From DATLHO01 sp035539855 (GTDB lineage: Bacteria; Bacteroidota; Ignavibacteria; OLB7): a DNA stretch of 28,448 bases. Location of the stretch: the NCBI GenBank assembly GCA_035539855.1, contig DATLHO010000200.1, positions 1-28,448 of the forward strand, given 5' to 3'. A program made the position numbers and the translations under genes. The notes under the pieces were generated by a model that had not been told where the DNA came from, searched no databases, and saw only the letters and a list, made by a program, of their open reading frames with translations. This document shows positions 14,074 to 21,869 of the stretch, piece by piece; the first letter of the stretch is position 1; each line of letters begins with the position of its first letter.

Positions 14074-16905
14074 CTACTGACGCCCCGGCACCGGCCGCGG
14101 CTCCTCCTCCGCTCGCCTGTCGGAGGCGACGTTGCCTTCGGCATCGAGCAGGATGACCTCGCCGAGACCGAGCCCGCCGAGGGTCGGCGCGACCACCGAG
14201 CGATCACCCACGAGCACGACCGCCGCCTTGTCGGCGACGAGGTACCGGCGCGCGGCCGCGTTGACCGCGTCGAGGTCGGTGCGACCGAGCTCGATCGGCT
14301 CGCGGCCGATCTCCGACATCGGGAGTCCGAACGACCACGTGTCGAGGACTCTTCGAGCCACCTCTCCAGCCGTCTCGAACTCCTGCGAGAAGCTCCGAAG
14401 GCGCAGTTCGCGCGCGCGCTCGAGCTCATCGGAGGCGATCGGCTTCGTCGAGGAGATCGCCGCAAGCTCGCTCATCAGCTCCGCGATCGACTCGCGCGTC
14501 TTGTCGGTCTGCACGCCGCCACCGGCCGTCCACATCCCACCCTCGCGCAGGTACATCGGCCACGAGAAAACGCCGTAGGAGTATCCCTTGTCCTCGCGCA
14601 GGTTCATGTTCAATCGATTGGCGAAACCGGCGCCGCCCCAGACCGCGTCGGCGAGCTCGATCGCGTAGTAGTCGCCGGAGCGTCGCGCGACCCCGGGCAG
14701 CACCTGGCAGACGACGGTCTGTGAGGCGTCCTGTCGGTCGACGAGGTAGATGCGTCCGGGCGCCGCGGGCGTGGGCGCGGGGATCGGCACCGCCGGGGCT
14801 GAGCCACTCCACGATCCGAAATGCTTCCGCGCCAGGGCGACTCCCTCCTCGAGCGTCACGTCGCCGACGAGGACGAGGGCCGCACCGGACGGTTTCCAAT
14901 ACGTGCGATGGAACTCGGCGAGATCGCTCACCGTGAGCCCGGCAACGCTGGAGCGCGTGCCGCCGCCGGGTCGGCCATACGGGTGGTCCTTGCCGAAGGC
15001 GAGCATGCGCGCGACGCGCCAGGAGACGCTGCTGGCGTCGTTGTCCTCCTGCGCGAGGCCCTCAAGGTGCTGCGCGCGCTCGCGCTCGAACTCGGCCGGC
15101 GGGAAGGTCGGCCGGCGCACGACGTCGGCGACGATCGCGAGCGCCGGGTCGAGGTTGCGCTTGAGCGACTCGAAGCCGGCCGATGCGGACTCGCGGCCCG
15201 CGCCGGTCGAGAGCCAGACGCCGAGGTCGCCGAGCTGGTCGCTGATCGCCAGCGCCGAGCGAGCGCCCGCGCCGTCGTCGAGCGCGCCCGCGACGAGCGT
15301 CGCGAGGCCTCCCTTGCCGGCCGGCTCGGCGATCACGCCGGCGCGCACGCCGAGCGAGACCGAGACCTTCGGCAGCTCCGGTCGCGTGACGACGAAGACC
15401 TCCATTCCGTTCTCGAGCTTCGCCGTCTGCACCTCCGGCACGGAGAACGGCCGGTCGGCTCCGAGCGCCGGCGCCGTCGAGCGGTCGAGCGTCGAGGCGA
15501 TCTCCCGCGTGGAGGTCTCCGGCCGGAACCGGAGGACGACCCGGTTGCGGTTGTCGATCCACTTCGACGTCGCCGCGCGCACGTGCTCGGCGGTGACGCC
15601 CCGGTAGCGCGTCACCTCCTCCTTGAATCGATCGGGCGTGCCGAAGAACGTGTTGTACTGATTGAGCCGATCGGCTTTGCCGCCGAAGCCGCCGATGCGC
15701 TCGAGGCCGGCGACGTATCCGAACTCCCACTTCGTCTTCGCCCGATCGAGCTCCTCGGCGCTCGGGCCCTGTCTGGCGAGCCGGGCGATCTCCTGGGTGA
15801 TGACCGTCTCGATCTCCTCGAGCTCCGCACCCTGGCGCGCCTCGGCAACGACGACGAAGTTGCCGCTGATCTCGCGCGCCTCGTTGAACGCGTAGACGTT
15901 GGTCACGAGCTGGCGATCGTACTGCAGCACCTTTCGCAGGCGCGAGGAGAGTCCATCGGCCAGCACGCTCGCGGCCATGTCGAGCGGAGCCTCCTCGGCG
16001 TCGAAGTACGGAGGCGCCGGCCACGCGATGTAGACGGCCTCCTGCGGCACGCGGTCCTTCGCCTCGACGATCTTCTCGCCGTCGAGCCGCGGCACCCATC
16101 GCGCGACGCGCTCAAGCACGGGCCCGGGGGCGATGCCGCCGAAGTACTTCTCGACGAGGCGTCTGGCCTCTGCGACATCGAAGTCGCCGGCGATCACGAT
16201 CGAGAGGTTGTTCGGCGTGTAGTAGGTGCGGAAGAAGTCGCGGACGTCGTCGAGTGTCGCGGCGGAGAGATCCTCGTGGCTGCCGATGACGTCGTGGACG
16301 TAGGGATGGCCGGCGGGGTAGACGTTCTGCGTCAGCAGCGACCAGGCGCGGCCGTACGGCGTGTTCTCGTAGTTCTGGCGGCGCTCGTTCTTGACGACCA
16401 TGCGCTGGTTGTCGAGCTTCTCCTGCGTGATCGCCTCATCGAGCGTCGCGAGGCGATCGGACTCGAGCCACAGCAGGTACTCGAGGTTGCCGCTGGGCAC
16501 GGTCGCGAAGTAGTTCGTCCGATCGAACGACGTCGTACCGTTGACCCCGCCGTTGTTGATGTTGCCGCCGGCCTTCTCGACGTACGAGAAGTACTCGCCG
16601 GGCGCGTTGGTCGAGCCCTGGAACATCATGTGCTCGAACAGGTGCGCGAAGCCGGTGCGGCCCGGACGCTCGTTCTTGGCGCCGACGTGGTACCACTGGT
16701 TGACGTGGACGATCGGCAGCTTGCGATCGACATGGAGGATGACCTCGAGGCCGTTGGCGAGCGTGTACTTCTCGAACGTCACGCCGGGAAGCTCCGCGGC
16801 CTTCTGAGCAGACGCCGGGGATGCCGCCATCAATAGCGCGATCGTCAGGAAGAGCATCGCGCGGATCGAGGTCGCGCCGACCGGGACGGTGGGGATACGG
16901 TTCAT
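14074..16905 (-). CDS. M16 family zinc metallopeptidase (two-domain, pitrilysin-like)
   Basis: This is a 943-residue exported peptidase of the insulinase/pitrilysin family, which degrades peptides inside a closed chamber. A signal peptide lies at about 17-33 (MLFLTIALLMAASPASAQ). The inverted zinc motif HxxEH is H88-L-F-E91-H92, and the third ligand is probably E174 in VVKNERRQNYENTPYG. The second half (about 490-943) repeats the fold without the zinc motif and carries the RxxxxY-type end signature LNMNLREDKGYSYGVFSWPMYLREGG. One chain therefore holds both halves, as in many Bacteroidota. The frame is open 27 codons further upstream, but ATG 16905 gives a proper signal peptide. A TATACT box (17007-17012, minus strand) could serve as its promoter. 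It faces the surface operon tail to tail. Confidence 0.94.
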   Translation of the reverse strand: MNRIPTVPVGATSIRAMLFLTIALLMAASPASAQKAAELPGVTFEKYTLANGLEVILHVDRKLPIVHVNQWYHVGAKNERPGRTGFAHLFEHMMFQGSTNAPGEYFSYVEKAGGNINNGGVNGTTSFDRTNYFATVPSGNLEYLLWLESDRLATLDEAITQEKLDNQRMVVKNERRQNYENTPYGRAWSLLTQNVYPAGHPYVHDVIGSHEDLSAATLDDVRDFFRTYYTPNNLSIVIAGDFDVAEARRLVEKYFGGIAPGPVLERVARWVPRLDGEKIVEAKDRVPQEAVYIAWPAPPYFDAEEAPLDMAASVLADGLSSRLRKVLQYDRQLVTNVYAFNEAREISGNFVVVAEARQGAELEEIETVITQEIARLARQGPSAEELDRAKTKWEFGYVAGLERIGGFGGKADRLNQYNTFFGTPDRFKEEVTRYRGVTAEHVRAATSKWIDNRNRVVLRFRPETSTREIASTLDRSTAPALGADRPFSVPEVQTAKLENGMEVFVVTRPELPKVSVSLGVRAGVIAEPAGKGGLATLVAGALDDGAGARSALAISDQLGDLGVWLSTGAGRESASAGFESLKRNLDPALAIVADVVRRPTFPPAEFERERAQHLEGLAQEDNDASSVSWRVARMLAFGKDHPYGRPGGGTRSSVAGLTVSDLAEFHRTYWKPSGAALVLVGDVTLEEGVALARKHFGSWSGSAPAVPIPAPTPAAPGRIYLVDRQDASQTVVCQVLPGVARRSGDYYAIELADAVWGGAGFANRLNMNLREDKGYSYGVFSWPMYLREGGMWTAGGGVQTDKTRESIAELMSELAAISSTKPIASDELERARELRLRSFSQEFETAGEVARRVLDTWSFGLPMSEIGREPIELGRTDLDAVNAAARRYLVADKAAVVLVGDRSVVAPTLGGLGLGEVILLDAEGNVASDRRAEEEPRPVPGRQ

Positions 16906-17015
16906 CGTGCGAAGAGAAGTGAGGTCCGTGGGAACGGATGAATGGTCCGTCGCCCCGGAGGAGGATCGTTCGGCCTGACGCCGCATCGGGCGTGGGCGCG
17001 CGGGAGAGTATACAA

Positions 17016-17050
17016 CAGACCCCCGGAGAACCGTGTCCTCCGGGGGTCTG
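17016..17050 (-). terminator. Terminator of the RRM gene
   Basis: The arms CAGACCCCCGGAG (17016-17028) and CTCCGGGGGTCTG (17038-17050) form a 13-bp perfect stem with a 9-nt loop. On the minus strand the stem is followed by TTGTATACT, a weak T-rich stretch. It lies 33 bases after the stop of the RRM gene and separates it from the M16 gene on the same strand. Confidence 0.8.
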
Positions 17051-17083
17051 CGAAAATCACGTCTGACTTAGGAGGCTGACCGC

Positions 17084-17485
17084 TTACCAGCGATCGCCAC
17101 CGCGCGAGCCGCCGCCGCCGCCGCCGTAGCCGCCGCTGCCGCCACTTCCGCCGCCGTAGCCGCCACGGCTTCCGCCGCCGCCGCCGTATCCGCCGCCGCC
17201 ACCGTAACCACCACCGCCGCCGCGGCCGCCACGATCCTCGCGCGGACGCGACTCGTTGACGGTCAGGGTGCGACCCTGGTACTCCTTTCCGTGGAACTGC
17301 TCGATGGCTGCCTCGCCCTCCTCACGGGAGGACATCTCGACGAAACCAAAGCCGCGCGAGCGGCCGGTCTCACGATCCTCGAGCACTGCCGCCGACTCAA
17401 CGGTTCCGGCTGCCGAGAAGAGCTGGCGAAGATCTTCGCCGGTCGTCTTGTAGGGAAGATTCCCCACATAGAGCTTCATGGACAT
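17084..17485 (-). CDS. RRM RNA-binding protein with glycine-rich tail
   Basis: This 133-residue protein has one RNA-recognition motif (about 3-80) and a Gly/Arg/Tyr-rich tail (about 88-133). RNP2 is LYVGNL (residues 5-10) and RNP1 is RGFGFVEM (44-51), with the aromatic residues that stack on RNA in place. Such bacterial RRM proteins resemble eukaryotic glycine-rich RNA-binding proteins; in cyanobacteria related ones respond to cold, and they are widespread in Bacteroidota. The start could be M1 or M3 (MSMKLYVGNL); M3 would give the more common MKLYVGNL beginning. No close Shine-Dalgarno site is present; an AGGGGA lies about 19 bases upstream. A candidate promoter about 215 bases upstream implies a long leader, which suggests post-transcriptional control. 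A strong hairpin follows. Confidence 0.95.
   Translation of the reverse strand: MSMKLYVGNLPYKTTGEDLRQLFSAAGTVESAAVLEDRETGRSRGFGFVEMSSREEGEAAIEQFHGKEYQGRTLTVNESRPREDRGGRGGGGGYGGGGGYGGGGGSRGGYGGGSGGSGGYGGGGGGSRGGDRW
17098..17225. repeat. Low-complexity GCC/CCG tract encoding the Gly-rich tail
   Basis: Runs of CCGCCGCCGCC interrupted by GTAGCC and ACGG units encode GGGGYGG-type repeats of the RRM protein. Short in-frame triplet repeats of this kind are prone to length change and to assembly error. Confidence 0.8.
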
Positions 17486-17891
17486 AACTAAACGATGCGG
17501 TCCCCTATGGAACCCGAATGAGAGCGGAAACGGAGCGGGCTTCGAGGAACGGTGGCTGCGAAGTCTCGTATCCAGCGCTCGGGTGAGCGCTCTACCGCGG
17601 TTTTGAAAACAACCCTCCTCCGCTCCCGATACCCCCGGCCGGCGTGGCAGACCGAGGGTTGAGAATCACCGTCGACGGGACGGAGGAAGCACTGAGGACG
17701 CATAATAACCCTATCCAGACAGCAGCGCAAGGGTTCGCCTGGTGCAACGGACAATCCGGGATGCCGTCGCCGCCGGCGCGTCCGGCCGTCGATTGGATGT
17801 CTGGACATCGGGTAATCGACCGCGCGCGGCGCCGAAGATGTATCTTTCCGCATCACGGCTCGACCCCCTTCCAGCATTCCCGGTTCCACAG
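17486..17891. other. Divergent intergenic region with the long RRM leader
   Basis: About 400 bases separate the leftward RRM gene from the rightward copper lipoprotein gene. The left part is the probable leader of the RRM mRNA and contains a compact hairpin, AGCGCTC-GGGT-GAGCGCT (17574-17591). The promoter for that mRNA is placed at 17702-17730. On the right, TATCTTTC (17841-17848) resembles a Bacteroidota -7 box for the lipoprotein gene, but I see no matching upstream box. No convincing small ORF was found. Confidence 0.45.
17702..17730 (-). promoter_or_regulatory. Candidate promoter of the RRM gene
   Basis: Read on the minus strand: TTGCGC (17730-17725), a 17-base spacer and TATTAT (17707-17702). 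The spacing is ideal for a housekeeping sigma factor. Transcription would start near 17695 and leave about 210 bases of untranslated leader. Confidence 0.45.
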
Positions 17892-19235
17892 ATGAAGCAC
17901 ACCGCAATCCCCTTGTGCGTCCTCGCCGCAATCGCCCTGGCGTCCTGCGGCGACGCAACGACCGAGCCCACGACCGAGCCGACCCCATCGAGCTTCGAGT
18001 CGCTGCAGACAAAGGTCCTCTCGAAGAGCTGCGCGACCGCCGGCTGTCACGTCACCGGCTCGACGATGGCGACCGAGTCCGGACTCGTGCTCGAGTCCTC
18101 CGTTGCTCACGAGAACCTCGTCCGCGTGCTGTCGAAGAACGTCGCGGCGCGGGCGGACTCGCTGCTGCGGGTCAGTCCCGGGCATCCGGAGGCGAGCTTC
18201 CTTTATCTCAAGATCACCGATCCGTCGCACCACATCGGCTACGGATCGCGCATGCCGCTGGGCGCCGATCCGTTGACGAACGGACAGATCGAGTTCATCC
18301 GCCAGTGGATCGCCGCGGGCGCGCCTAAGACGGGCGTCGTCGCCGACGCCGCGCTGCTCGACGATACGACGCGAGCCGCCGAGGAGCCCTTCACTCCGCT
18401 GGCGCCGCCGGCGCCCGGCTCCGGCTTCCAGGTGACGACCGGCACGTTCGACGTCGCGCCGCGGTTCGAGCGCGAGCTGTTCATTTACCGCGCGCTCGGC
18501 AACACCGACACCGTGTTCGTCAACCGGCTCGAGACGAAGATGCGCTCCGGCAGCCATCACCTCGTGCTGTACTCCTTCCCCTCGTCGACGCCGTCGGGCA
18601 CGCTTCCGCGCCTCGACGAGATCCGTGACCTTCACAAGCCCGACGGCACGACCAACAGCGCGCTGTTCGACGCGATGGGCTACCACCAGTTCGTCGGCGG
18701 CGCGATGGCGCAGTACCAGGACTACCGCTTCCCGCCCGGCGTCGCGCTCGCGCTGCCGCCCGGCATGCGCGTCGACGTCAACAGCCACTACGTCAACCCG
18801 TCGAGCACGGTCATGACCGGCGAGGCGTTCGCCAACTTCTTCACGGTCGATCGCTCCGAAGTCCAGAAGCTCGCGCGTCCGCTGTTCCTGAACCATCAGG
18901 AGTTCGCGCTGCCGCCGGGCACGCGCACGACCGTTCGCAAGACGTTCACCATGCCGCGCACGCGGACGATCTTCCTGTTGACCTCGCACATGCACAAGCG
19001 CGGCGAGCGCTTCGCAATCAGGATTGCCGGAGGCCCCCGCAACGGTGAGCTCGTCTACGAGAGCACCAACTGGTCGCATCCTCCCGTCGTCATCCTCAAC
19101 GACAACCCGATCGTCCTCAATGCCGGCGAGGGACTGACCTCGGAGGTGACCTACTACAACGAGACCACCGAGACGATCCGGTTCGGGCTGACGAGCGAGG
19201 ACGAGATGGATATCATCTTCGCGTACTACTACTGA
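17892..19235 (+). CDS. Lipoprotein with cytochrome-c-like and type II copper monooxygenase-like domains
   Basis: This is a 447-residue lipoprotein (MKHTAIPLCVLAAIALASC, lipobox LASC, C19). Residues of about 36-145 look like a cytochrome-c-type domain: C47-ATAG-C52-H53 is a CX4CH variant of the usual CXXCH, and M121 in SRMPLGADPLTNGQIEFIRQW is the likely second iron ligand. Residues of about 180-447 match copper type II, ascorbate-dependent monooxygenases of the PHM/DBM type. The two copper sites are intact: H222, H223 (SHHLVLYSF) and H299 (NSHYVNPS) for one; H366, H368 (TSHMHKRG) and M439 (SEDEMDIIF) for the other. The heme domain could pass electrons to copper, but this is inference. The frame extends 50 codons upstream; the lipoprotein signal fixes the start at 17892. 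The substrate is unknown. It stands alone between two leftward genes. Confidence 0.88.
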   Translation: MKHTAIPLCVLAAIALASCGDATTEPTTEPTPSSFESLQTKVLSKSCATAGCHVTGSTMATESGLVLESSVAHENLVRVLSKNVAARADSLLRVSPGHPEASFLYLKITDPSHHIGYGSRMPLGADPLTNGQIEFIRQWIAAGAPKTGVVADAALLDDTTRAAEEPFTPLAPPAPGSGFQVTTGTFDVAPRFERELFIYRALGNTDTVFVNRLETKMRSGSHHLVLYSFPSSTPSGTLPRLDEIRDLHKPDGTTNSALFDAMGYHQFVGGAMAQYQDYRFPPGVALALPPGMRVDVNSHYVNPSSTVMTGEAFANFFTVDRSEVQKLARPLFLNHQEFALPPGTRTTVRKTFTMPRTRTIFLLTSHMHKRGERFAIRIAGGPRNGELVYESTNWSHPPVVILNDNPIVLNAGEGLTSEVTYYNETTETIRFGLTSEDEMDIIFAYYY

Positions 19236-19278
19236 TCGGCGCACGGAGGAGGACGTCTCTTCCCCCTCACGCACGCGC

Positions 19279-19406
19279 GGCCCCGTCCTCCTCGGCGAGC
19301 GCAGCGAGCCGGGGATCGTTCTTCGGCGGCAGCCGTGCCGGACGGTACTGCTGCCGCGGAAGAAGGATCCCCGATCTCGCTGCGCTCGCTCAAGGATAAC
19401 GGGGCC
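19279..19406. repeat. 128-nt imperfect inverted repeat between convergent genes
   Basis: The left arm (19279-19333) and right arm (19350-19406) pair over about 55 bases with scattered mismatches around a 16-nt loop. The ends are perfect (GGCCCCGT with ACGGGGCC), as are the inner blocks GCGAGCGCAGCGAG with CTCGCTGCGCTCGC and CGGCAGC with GCTGCCG. It lies between the stop of the copper lipoprotein gene and the stop of the leftward T9SS protein gene. It could be a bidirectional transcription end, or a REP/MITE-type dispersed element that has landed in a safe site. Confidence 0.8.
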
Positions 19407-19433
19407 GCGACGGGAATCGGAGGAGGTCGACGG

Positions 19434-20552
19434 TTACCGCGCCACCTGCATCGTCTTCGAATACACGCGCTCGCCGCTCGCGGTCTTCACCGTGAGATGG
19501 TAGAGATACACGCCGCCCGGAAGCGCCGACAGGTCGATGGTCTCGGCATGCTCGCCGGCCTCGCGGGCGCCCTGGTCGTAGGTGCCGACGAGCGCGCCGG
19601 TGGCGTCGTACAGGCGCAGCGTCGTTGCGCTGCTCGGCTCCTGCAGCTCGTAGCCGATCGTCGTCCGCGTGCCCGCCGGGTTCGGCGCGTTCTGCTTCAG
19701 CACGTTGGTCGCCGGCAGGTTCAGACCGGTCACCGCCGAGGAGAGCGGTCCCTGTCCGAAGAAGTCGCGGAGATCCGCGCCGTCGTAGAGCATGATCAGC
19801 GGCTCGGCCGCGAAACCGTAGACCATCTGCATCATCGCCTTCTTGTCCTCCGAATCGAGCGATGCGATCACGTCCTGCGCCTCCTTGAGCGCGAGCGAGA
19901 CGTCCTTGCCGTCCTCGGTCTTCTCGACCTCGACCTTGTGGCTGGCCATGAACGCCGCGCCGGCATCGCTCATCTGGCGAAGGAACGTCACGAAGTCCGA
20001 CAGCACGTCGCGGCCGAGCGCGTCGAAGTCCTCGCGGTACTTCGAAGCGATCCCCCTGGCCGACTGGTGCATCTCGAGGAACTCCATCGCACCGGCGCCG
20101 TCGCCGGCGACCTGGATCCTGATCTCGCGCTTCATCTCGTGATTCGCATCGCTCGATTCGCCGTCGAGCTTCTCCTGGCGCTCGATGATCACGTTCTCGT
20201 GCTCGTCGACCTCGAGGCCGCCGTGCTCGTCGCCGACGATGTCGGAGTGTTCGGCGAGCATCACGCCGAAGCGGACGCGGAGCCGGTTGAGCGCGTCGAG
20301 ATCCGTCGGCGAGACGATCCGGTCGATACGCGCCTTGTAGCCGTTGAGGCGCGTCGTCCAGAAGTCGGCGGCACTGCGGCCGAGCTCGGTCGCCATCTGG
20401 CTCATCGCCGGCGAGACCGTGTGCTCGACGCGGACCCTGACCTCCTTGCGGACCTCCTTCGGCGCCTCGCTGTCCTGCGCGGTCGCTGCGGTCCCCATTC
20501 CCATTACCGCGGCCGCCGTGGCAATGCCGCGCACGATGTTCCTTCCGTTCAT
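19434..20552 (-). CDS. T9SS-sorted secreted protein of unknown function
   Basis: A 372-residue product is read from ATG 20552, which has a strong Shine-Dalgarno site (AGGGGAG, 5 bases away) and a clear signal peptide (MNGRNIVRGIATAAAVMGMG, then TAATAQ). The middle (about 30-285) is highly charged and probably helical, with runs such as KEVRKEVRVRVEH and DEHGGLEVDEHENVIIERQ; I recognise no family. Residues of about 290-372 are a T9SS type A sorting domain: APNPAGTRTTIGYEL, TTLRLYDATGALVGTYDQG, LPGGVYLYHLTVKTASGERVYSKTMQV. The reading frame continues upstream without a stop into the membrane-protein gene and would give a 498-residue fusion. The internal signal peptide and Shine-Dalgarno site argue for a separate gene. 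It ends the sigma-factor operon. Confidence 0.82.
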   Translation of the reverse strand: MNGRNIVRGIATAAAVMGMGTAATAQDSEAPKEVRKEVRVRVEHTVSPAMSQMATELGRSAADFWTTRLNGYKARIDRIVSPTDLDALNRLRVRFGVMLAEHSDIVGDEHGGLEVDEHENVIIERQEKLDGESSDANHEMKREIRIQVAGDGAGAMEFLEMHQSARGIASKYREDFDALGRDVLSDFVTFLRQMSDAGAAFMASHKVEVEKTEDGKDVSLALKEAQDVIASLDSEDKKAMMQMVYGFAAEPLIMLYDGADLRDFFGQGPLSSAVTGLNLPATNVLKQNAPNPAGTRTTIGYELQEPSSATTLRLYDATGALVGTYDQGAREAGEHAETIDLSALPGGVYLYHLTVKTASGERVYSKTMQVAR

Positions 20553-20571
20553 GGTCTCTCCCCTGGTGTCT

Positions 20572-20930
20572 CTAGTTGGTGATGTCGTCGAAGTGTTCGA
20601 TGTCGATGCGGTCGCGTCTTCGGATTCGGCGGTGCTCTGCCGGTCCGACGGCGTTGACGGCGCGTCAGTCGCGGGCACGCCGGTCGTCGCTGCCGACGCG
20701 CTCACACGCGCCGTGCCGAGGTCGTAATCGGCGGCACCCGGAGCGAGCGCGACGTAGCCGATCGCGACGGCGCCGACGAGACCGATCGTCGCGCCGATCC
20801 AGCGCAGCAGCGGCGCGGTGCGTGTCGGCCGGGACCGGAGCACGATCTCGCGCACCTCGTGCTCGGAGATGCCCGGCTCGCCTCTGGCCGCCGCGAAGTA
20901 ATCCTGAAGTGGACGCGCCTGCTTATCCAT
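20572..20930 (-). CDS. Small single-pass membrane protein, possible anti-sigma factor (apparent frameshift)
   Basis: From ATG 20930 the product has a cytoplasmic N-terminus (MDKQARPLQDYFAAARGEPG, then ISEHEVREIVLRSRP), one membrane helix (about 41-64, LLRWIGATIGLVGAVAIGYVAL) and an Ala/Ser/Thr/Pro-rich outer part. Its ATG overlaps the stop of the ECF sigma gene by 8 bases, the position and topology expected of an anti-sigma factor, but no zinc-binding ZAS motif is present. As written the frame runs on into the next gene. Near 20608-20625 the codon pattern with G or C in third positions switches to the frame one base back. That frame gives DRIDIEHFDDITN and a TAG at 20572-20574, just before the Shine-Dalgarno site of the next gene. 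One missing base would restore a 119-residue protein; a true fusion or -1 slippage are alternatives. Confidence 0.6.
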
Positions 20931-21570
20931 TGATCCGCGGTCCCGTGTAAATGAGTTGACCCTCGGCTCGCGGCGCTGCATCGCGCGCCGTCCCCGCTAC
21001 CGTTTCAGCCCCTGACTGCGCCGATCGCAGCGTCGTCTCCGGCTCCTCGCGAGCTCCGAGCAGTCGGGCGAGTTCCTGCCGCCCGCGCGAGATCCGCGAC
21101 TTGATCGCCGAGAGCGTTCCTCCCTGGATCTCGCGCACCTCCTCGAGCGAAAGTCCGCTGATCTCGAAGAGCACGACCGCCTCGCGCTGTGCCGCTGGCA
21201 GGCGCTCGAGTGCCCCGTGCAGAAGCACGACCTCGGCAGCCATCTCCGGCGACGGGCCGCTCGAGCCGATCGCGTGCGCCCGGTCCTCGTCGTACTCGCC
21301 GAAGAGCTTCCTGCGCCAGCGACGCCGCTTCTGCAGTCGCGACGCGATCCGGAACAGATAGCTGGCGAACACCTCGCGATTGCGCAGCGACGCGAAGCCC
21401 TCGAGTGCGGCCAGGATCGTGTCGCTCACCAGATCGTCCGCCTCCTCACGCGTCCGCGACACCGCCCGCGCATAGTGCGCAAGCCGGTCTCGCATCGGCA
21501 GCAGCAGTCGCAGGAACTCCTCCTGTGACGCCGCTCGGGACGACCCGTCGGGACGCTGGGGTTGGGACAT
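20923..21570 (-). CDS. ECF-type RNA polymerase sigma factor
   Basis: This 215-residue sigma-70 family protein has two recognisable regions. Region 2 lies at about 25-90 (MRDRLAHYARAVSRTREEADDLVSDTILAALEGFASLRNREVFASYLFRIA). Region 4 lies at about 120-175 (ALERLPAAQREAVVLFEISGLSLEEVREIQGGTLSAIKSRISRGRQEL), a helix-turn-helix that reads the -35 box. Region 3 is absent, as in ECF factors. About 40 residues follow region 4. I chose ATG 21570; ATG 21603 in the same frame would add 11 residues, and neither has a good Shine-Dalgarno site. A 14-bp palindrome lies 10 bases upstream of ATG 21570. The gene overlaps the membrane-protein gene as ATGGATAA, which points to translational coupling. Target promoters are unknown. 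Confidence 0.92.
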   Translation of the reverse strand: MSQPQRPDGSSRAASQEEFLRLLLPMRDRLAHYARAVSRTREEADDLVSDTILAALEGFASLRNREVFASYLFRIASRLQKRRRWRRKLFGEYDEDRAHAIGSSGPSPEMAAEVVLLHGALERLPAAQREAVVLFEISGLSLEEVREIQGGTLSAIKSRISRGRQELARLLGAREEPETTLRSAQSGAETVAGTARDAAPRAEGQLIYTGPRING

Positions 21571-21580
21571 CGATTCGAGT

Positions 21581-21594
21581 TCGACACGTGTCGA
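21581..21594. promoter_or_regulatory. 14-bp perfect palindrome upstream of the sigma-factor gene
   Basis: TCGACACGTGTCGA is its own reverse complement. It lies 10 bases upstream of the preferred sigma-factor start. It could be a dimeric repressor site or arise by chance. If translation starts at 21603 it would be inside the coding region. Confidence 0.3.
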
Positions 21595-21869
21595 GCGTGG
21601 CATTCGTCCGCGCTTCGAAGAGAATAGTGACGCGACGATCGGAAAGGTCGCACGCGTCGCCGAAAAATTCCGGGGCAATTCGGAGATGGTGGGATTCGGA
21701 GGGAAATCGCCGGTCGGCGTTTTCGCGGCGAATAATCCGAGGGCCCCGGCTGCGTCTACCTCCCGAGCCCGATCGAATCCACCGCCGGGAACATCCGCCG
21801 AGCCCGTTCGTCTCGATGGATTGACTCCGCGGCGGCCTCGTAGGGCCCCAATCGAGCGACGCGTCCTGT

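Noticed and set aside
17488..18012. Leftward 174-codon frame in the RRM/copper-lipoprotein intergenic region
   Set aside because: It overlaps the start of the lipoprotein gene, is arginine-rich, and runs through the candidate RRM promoter and leader. No motif.
19434..20930. Single 498-residue protein covering the membrane protein and the T9SS protein
   Set aside because: It would bury a complete signal peptide and Shine-Dalgarno site in the middle of the chain. Kept as an alternative in the frame-break finding.
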